Below the pieces are notes generated by a model that was not told where the DNA came from, searched no databases, and saw only the letters and a list, made by a program, of their open reading frames with translations. The translations under genes and the position numbers were made by a program. A DNA stretch of 64,000 bases from Symbiodinium kawagutii (taxonomy: Eukaryota > Sar > Dinophyceae > Suessiales > Symbiodiniaceae). How positions within the stretch are numbered: the first letter of the stretch is position 1; each line of letters begins with the position of its first letter. The stretch is from the NCBI GenBank assembly GCA_009767595.1, contig VSDK01016342.1, forward strand, positions 296,228 through 360,227, in the 5' to 3' direction. Below, in pieces: positions 60,376 through 64,000 of this stretch.

Positions 60376-60468
60376 ACTTCGCATTTATGTGGAAACCTTG
60401 GCCTTCAAGTCCCTGAGATGCAGATGGGCAAGGTTCACTTCCCAACGGAGGATGGCAAGCAACACTGA
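60376..60468 (+). CDS. hypothetical exon, two good frames
   Basis: After TTGTTGGCAG one frame reads ELRIYVETLAFKSLRCRWAR, then FTSQRRMASNTD and TGA. The other reads LQVPEMQMGKVHFPTEDGKQ then TGA. The second shares KVHFP with the exon at 33231. Confidence 0.45.
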   Translation, partial: TSHLCGNLGLQVPEMQMGKVHFPTEDGKQH

Positions 60469-60644
60469 CTGAGTGCAACCAGGGAAAAGCTGATACGGTT
60501 GCTAGATGTTAACAGGGTCATAGCAAGAAATGGTATACAATACAAATATGTTGTGTTTTTTGGCCTTTTTGGGCATGGTCCATACACTAGCTTCCTTCGT
60601 GGGTAGCGCTTTTCTCACTTCTTGCTGACTCTGGTGGCTAATAG

Positions 60645-60859
60645 GTGGTAAAAATGGGCAAATTATTGAAACATGGGAAGAAATCATCAGCCCTTCAGAA
60701 TTTGGGAGACTGCCCCACGAGCTCGAGCGAAAGGGTCCCTCCCTGGGTGGCTCGTTGGATCCCAAGGGTGGCTCGTTTGACCGAGTGGGTCTTGGTGAAC
60801 AGCTGGGCTTCAGGGTAGGATACCCACAGAATCCAGGGCCGCCATATAGCGCCATGTAG
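60645..60859 (+). CDS. hypothetical terminal exon, 70 codons with stop, strongest in region 2
   Basis: After GGCTAATAG the frame reads KNGQIIETWEEIISPSEFGR, LPHELERKGPSLGGSLDPKG and GSFDRVGLGEQLGFRVGYPQ, then NPGPPYSAM and TAG. A GGTGGCTCGTT word is duplicated in the coding sequence (GGSLDPKGGSFD). The + strand is clearly better than the minus. Looks like a soluble protein C-terminus. No family is recognised. Confidence 0.7.
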
Positions 60860-61234
60860 GCCATGTAGCATAACTGTTAATAACAGTGAACTAATCCAAT
60901 AGCCATATAGAATTAGTTAATAATAGTGAATCAATGGTCACTGATATTTTTTCAGATGGTTCAATGTAGTTGATGATATGCTGATTACCGCATTGCTGAA
61001 GATTTCTCAAGTAATGATACTAGAGGCAAATACCGGCCAGCAGTGTTTTATAATGATGATTTGCCCAATTAATGATAAATTGATAAAATCATGATATTAA
61101 TGATGATGCTTCATAATGATGATGGTGATGGTGATGTTGATGATGATGACGACGACATTGGCAGTTGAAATTAGAGACAGCATATGAATTAATCAATAAA
61201 TCCTGCGTATGATCAACGTATTGGTAGCGCATGA

Positions 61235-61262
61235 TATACCCTTTGGCAAACCAACCTGGAAG
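61235..61262 (+). mobile_element. family B left terminus (B3), GC variant
   Basis: ATACCCTTTGGCAAACCAAC/CTGGAA matches the left end of B1 and B2, but with GCAAAC in the place of GTAAAC. No right end is visible nearby. Confidence 0.5.
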
Positions 61263-61369
61263 CTAAAAATTACATGTTTAAAAGTAAAACCATTACAAAA
61301 TGTTCCGAAGCCACAACGTCCCACGTGGCTTAGCTTGCCTCGTGGCACGAGACGAGGCATTTGCAGAAC

Positions 61370-61480
61370 GAAGTCACGGAAATGCGCGTCGACTGCGTCA
61401 TCGTTGCTCGGAGAAAACCTGGCTGCCGTGGCGCCTGGACGTCGGGCTGGGTTCCGCAGGGAACCATCTAAAAATCATGG
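61370..61480 (+). CDS. possible exon, frame uncertain
   Basis: After GGCATTTGCAG one frame reads NEVTEMRVDCVIVARRKPGC, then RGAWTSGW. Another, from 61300, reads SHNVPRGLACLVARDEAFAE. A GC island. Confidence 0.42.
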
Positions 61481-61555
61481 CAAAACCATGGAAAAAGCAA
61501 TGAACAACCATGAAAAACCATGGAACACCATTCATGAGGCTACATTAAGCTGCTG

Positions 61556-61634
61556 AAGTTACTTACGGTGCACTGGGCTGGCGATTGATCATGCGTTGAA
61601 GCATGTGACAATTGCTATTGCCAAATCACAACTG
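61556..61634 (+). CDS. hypothetical exon with GTAAGT donor
   Basis: After TGCTGAAG the frame reads LRCTGLAIDHALKHVTIAIA, then KSQL, ending CTGG/GTAAGT. Only 17 nt separate this donor from the acceptor of the next exon. Confidence 0.5.
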
Positions 61635-61652
61635 GGTAAGTTGTCTGGCTAG

Positions 61653-61817
61653 GATCGGCACCGTATTAGGCTTGAAGCCCTGGTTAGTGAGCATTTGAAA
61701 GGGAGAATAGCGCTCAATACTGACTTATGCTATTTGTTTGCAAGTGAGAATGGCCCTGGAACTTTGCTGATTTCTGTTGTCATAATTTTTCTACAGCCCA
61801 CAGCTGCTCTGGGATGA
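61653..61817 (+). CDS. hypothetical exon, 54 codons with stop, membrane-like end
   Basis: After TTGTCTGGCTAG the frame reads DRHRIRLEALVSEHLKGRIA, then LNTDLCYLFASENGPGTLLI and SVVIIFLQPTAALG, then TGA. A charged helix is followed by a hydrophobic helix. The + strand is clear. A strong candidate. Confidence 0.64.
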   Translation, partial: DRHRIRLEALVSEHLKGRIALNTDLCYLFASENGPGTLLISVVIIFLQPTAALG

Positions 61818-61865
61818 ATAACAATGTTCATCAGTGAAGTCACTTGGGGGCACGCCACTTGAAAG

Positions 61866-61941
61866 GATGCGGTCCTGAGCAGGGCGCTGGTCCACCGCTG
61901 CCGCCTAGCCCAGCCGGCGCTCAGTCAACCAGGGCTTAGTT
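61866..61941 (+). CDS. hypothetical exon
   Basis: After CTTGAAAG the frame reads DAVLSRALVHRCRLAQPALS, with several possible ends (GTCAAC donor at 61925). GC3-rich. A family B element follows. Confidence 0.48.
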
Positions 61942-61962
61942 ACTAAGCTCAGGAAACCAGTC

Positions 61963-62101
61963 CCCTTTGGTAAACTAGCTTGGCAATCGAAAATCACCCT
62001 ATTTTTTAGGGAATCCATGATGAATCCATGGGAATCCCTAGGAAACCACATAGAATATAAATGGTGGATTCTCCATTGCCACGTTAGTTTACCGGAGGGT
62101 A
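61963..62101 (+). mobile_element. family B element (B2), 139 bp
   Basis: CCCTTTGGTAAACTAGCTTG/GCAATCG at the left is the inverted complement of CTCCATTGCCACGTTAGTTT/ACCGGAGGGT at the right. The core has GAATCCATG tandem words. The right end is directly followed by AG and an open exon. Confidence 0.82.
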
Positions 62102-62102
62102 G

Positions 62103-62151
62103 TCAGCACGGTTTAGAATGCTTACAAGGCGTGGCAGGCTTCTCAACCAGT
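62103..62151 (+). CDS. hypothetical micro-exon directly after B2, GTGAGT donor
   Basis: The acceptor is formed by the family B terminus itself (GGAGGGTAG). The frame reads QHGLECLQGVAGFSTS and closes at AGT/GTGAGT in phase 0. 49 nt. Confidence 0.5.
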
Positions 62152-62424
62152 GTGAGTACGGGTTCACCATTGTATCGATCCAAATTGCATGGTCTAAGCG
62201 GGGTGGTTGATCATTGATGCTGAAGAATAGTTTGTAGCGGCTATAATGGGGATTAGTAACGCTTCACAGCAAGTAGTCAGCGAATATCAAACACCTATAG
62301 TTGTTGATGTTGGTGAATTGATGGCGACTGAACATGTCAAATAAGAATGGTGAACAAATGCTTAAATCAACATATTCATGCGTAGTAATAGCTTGCAATT
62401 CAGATGTTTTTGTGCGGCCCAAAG

Positions 62425-62509
62425 CGACCCAACCTGCACGGTGGGGCTGTGGTTCAGTCTCCCAACAGCGCCGACCAAGGACGCTTTCAATGAGCTGCTG
62501 GTGAACAAC
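62425..62509 (+). CDS. hypothetical exon, 85 nt, GTGAGC donor
   Basis: After GGCCCAAAG the frame reads DPTCTVGLWFSLPTAPTKDA, then FNELLVNN, closed by AAC/GTGAGC. Alternating hydrophobic strand and acidic helix. A minus frame is open but poorer. Confidence 0.55.
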
Positions 62510-62639
62510 GTGAGCCCTGGCTGAAGCCGCCCCCGAGGGCGTGGTGCAGTGGTCGGGTGCTAAGTTTTTCGGGTAGAGATTTGACGAAAGACTATCACAT
62601 TTAAACCAGTTTCGCTTATCAAGCATATGGCAAACGGGG

Positions 62640-63550
62640 TTGTCCAGAAATGGCGGTACCTACAAACTATTTGAGTTCATAGCCATTATGAATAACGAAA
62701 CTCCCCATTTCCGTGGAATGCACCATGGCTTTGGACGCATAGACTTAACCTCTCTGAGTCGCATTCAATCATTAAACATCCAGGGGTGGCTAACGTTGCT
62801 GGCTGGATAATCCACCATACAAGTAGATCATAGTTCGGTCTTGTTGGTTAATTACCAGCCATTGTTGGCCTTTCTGCTATTGATCATTATTGGTTACCAA
62901 GCATTGGTAATCATTGTCAGCCATAAATTATTCAATCAGCCATGAAGCACCCACTTTGTACCCACTTTTGCTACTCATCATTATTGTTTTTTATTTAGCA
63001 ACATTTAAAAATTAAGCAGCCGTTACTCGAATCGTTTAATACCACATTCATCAGCCATTATTCTGTGAATCAACCATTATTAGCCCTTCTATGCCCTTTT
63101 GCTATTCACATGGTCAGCAACCATTATTCAGTTAAGCAACCATTAATCAATATTCATCCACCATTGTTGCTGATTGACCATTAACTAACGATAATTAAAT
63201 GATCAATCAACAATTAGTCAATATGAATAAACCCTACTAAGTTAATTAATATTAATCAACCATCCATGTTTGCCCAATTTAAGAACCCATTAATCAGTTT
63301 TAAGAACCTATTGATCAGTTTTAAGAACCTATTAATCAGTATCATCAATCAGAACCCGCTCCAATTTTAAGAACCCATTAATCAACATGAATCAGAACCC
63401 ATTTTAAGAACCCATTAATAACCATTGATCTGTTAATAAACCATTAGTCCAATGTTAATCAATTTTATAACCATTGATTTGTTAATAAACCATTAGTCCA
63501 AAGTTAATCAATTTTAAGAACCCCCCCCCCAAATTTCCTATTCATCCGCC
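62640..63550. other. TTTTAAGAACC/ATTAATCA low-complexity spacer
   Basis: The words AAGAACCCATTAATCA and AACCATTAGTCCAA recur many times (63270-63520), ending in a C10 run at 63521. No gene is seen. Confidence 0.6.
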
Positions 63551-63556
63551 ATTCAG

Positions 63557-63669
63557 CTGGCTCACCACCGGAGGCCTCAACTGCCCCCGGGCACGGCGGC
63601 TGCATGGCGCCAGTTGCTGAGTTACACGGGATCCTGTTACAGGCGCCGCCGCCGGGGACATCGTTGGTC
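63557..63669 (+). CDS. hypothetical exon, GC-rich island
   Basis: After CGCCATTCAG the frame reads GSPPEASTAPGHGGCMAPVA, then ELHGILLQAPPPGTSLV, closed by GTC/GTAGGT. The island is abrupt within AT-rich repeat. Other + frames carry stops. Confidence 0.5.
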
Positions 63670-63679
63670 GTAGGTAGGT

Positions 63680-64000
63680 ATGGTTACGGGTGGTTAAGAG
63701 TGGTTAATGGTGGTTAATTATGGTTAGTAATGGTGGTTAATGATGGCTAAATGGTGGTTAATGATGGTCATGGTTAATTGATAGTGGTTGAGTGGTACTA
63801 GAATTATCTCTAACTGATAAGTATGACTATAACTACTGGTTATAGATAGTTATGAATAGCTAATGGTTGATTAATTAGTTGTGGTTAATTGACCATATCA
63901 AGGCTGATACTTTAACCACTATCAATTAACCATTAACCAATTAGCCACCAATAGTTAGTCGATAGTTATGGTTAATTGATAGTGGTTAAAGATAGTTAAG
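63680..64000. repeat. GGTTAATGATGG low-complexity tract to window end
   Basis: GTGGTTAATGGTGGTTAATT-type words continue to the end, with inverted ACCATTAACC words near 63,925. No gene is seen. Confidence 0.75.

Noticed and set aside
1-64000. rRNA, tRNA, CRISPR, bacterial operons, LTR or LINE reverse transcriptase
   Set aside because: I looked for cloverleaf-like T-arm words, regular direct-repeat/spacer arrays, Shine-Dalgarno-led gene strings and reverse-transcriptase YxDD contexts, and saw none that held up.

Overview
The window looks like nuclear DNA of a dinoflagellate, probably Symbiodiniaceae-like. The reasons are that coding-like stretches are short islands with GC-rich third codon positions, each bounded by AG on the left and GT (sometimes GC) on the right; most of the sequence is intron-like or repetitive; trinucleotide and tetranucleotide microsatellites are long; and one stretch of degenerate TTTAGGG-type telomere-like repeat is present. 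There are no bacterial-style operons, Shine-Dalgarno sites or long intact ORFs. I saw no rRNA, tRNA or CRISPR. All gene calls are exon-level calls read by eye. Strand and frame can be wrong, because the antisense of a GC3-rich exon also looks coding.

Region 1 (about 1-18,000) is on the + strand and reads as one or a few multi-exon genes. It holds a possible P-loop segment (213-428), several unrecognised exons, three tandem copies of an acidic exon that all end in the same phase (3640-4493), and a 1.13-kb inverted-repeat transposon inserted at TA (4753-5882). These are followed by a cysteine-peptidase-like exon (6441-7204), a segment with two SUMO-interaction-like motifs (7441-7850), a Cys/His-rich exon (7880-8509), and a series of exons resembling a P-element/THAP9-type transposase (9157-14779). 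Further unrecognised exons run to 17,984. The simplest reading is an intron-rich, transposase-derived gene or an old mobile element carrying a peptidase. Introns here are full of short words repeated two to nine times with CG-containing joints, and include a 65-bp minisatellite (12,320-12,940).

Region 2 (about 18,000-64,000) has a different texture. Word-echoes are rare, and GGTT/CCAT/ATCATC-rich sequence with at least five families of 50-230-bp inverted-repeat elements dominates. Between these lie dozens of 20-340-nt coding-like islands on both strands, many with perfect GTAAGT/GTGAGT donors and consistent phase. The clearest are 22667-22918 (-), 35634-35970 joined to 36051-36140 (+), 42735-42871 (+), 54366-54496 (+), 56735-56812 (+), 60645-60859 (+) and 61653-61817 (+). 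Some encode hydrophobic, membrane-like segments. I recognise no family among them.

The main discovery candidate is that several of the short inverted-repeat families carry splice signals at or near their ends and directly abut coding islands. That is the behaviour expected of introners (transposons that create introns). One exon (42735-42871) appears bracketed by two different families. A second striking object is a ~360-bp inverted-repeat element (52,089-52,448) with telomere-like repeats at its centre.
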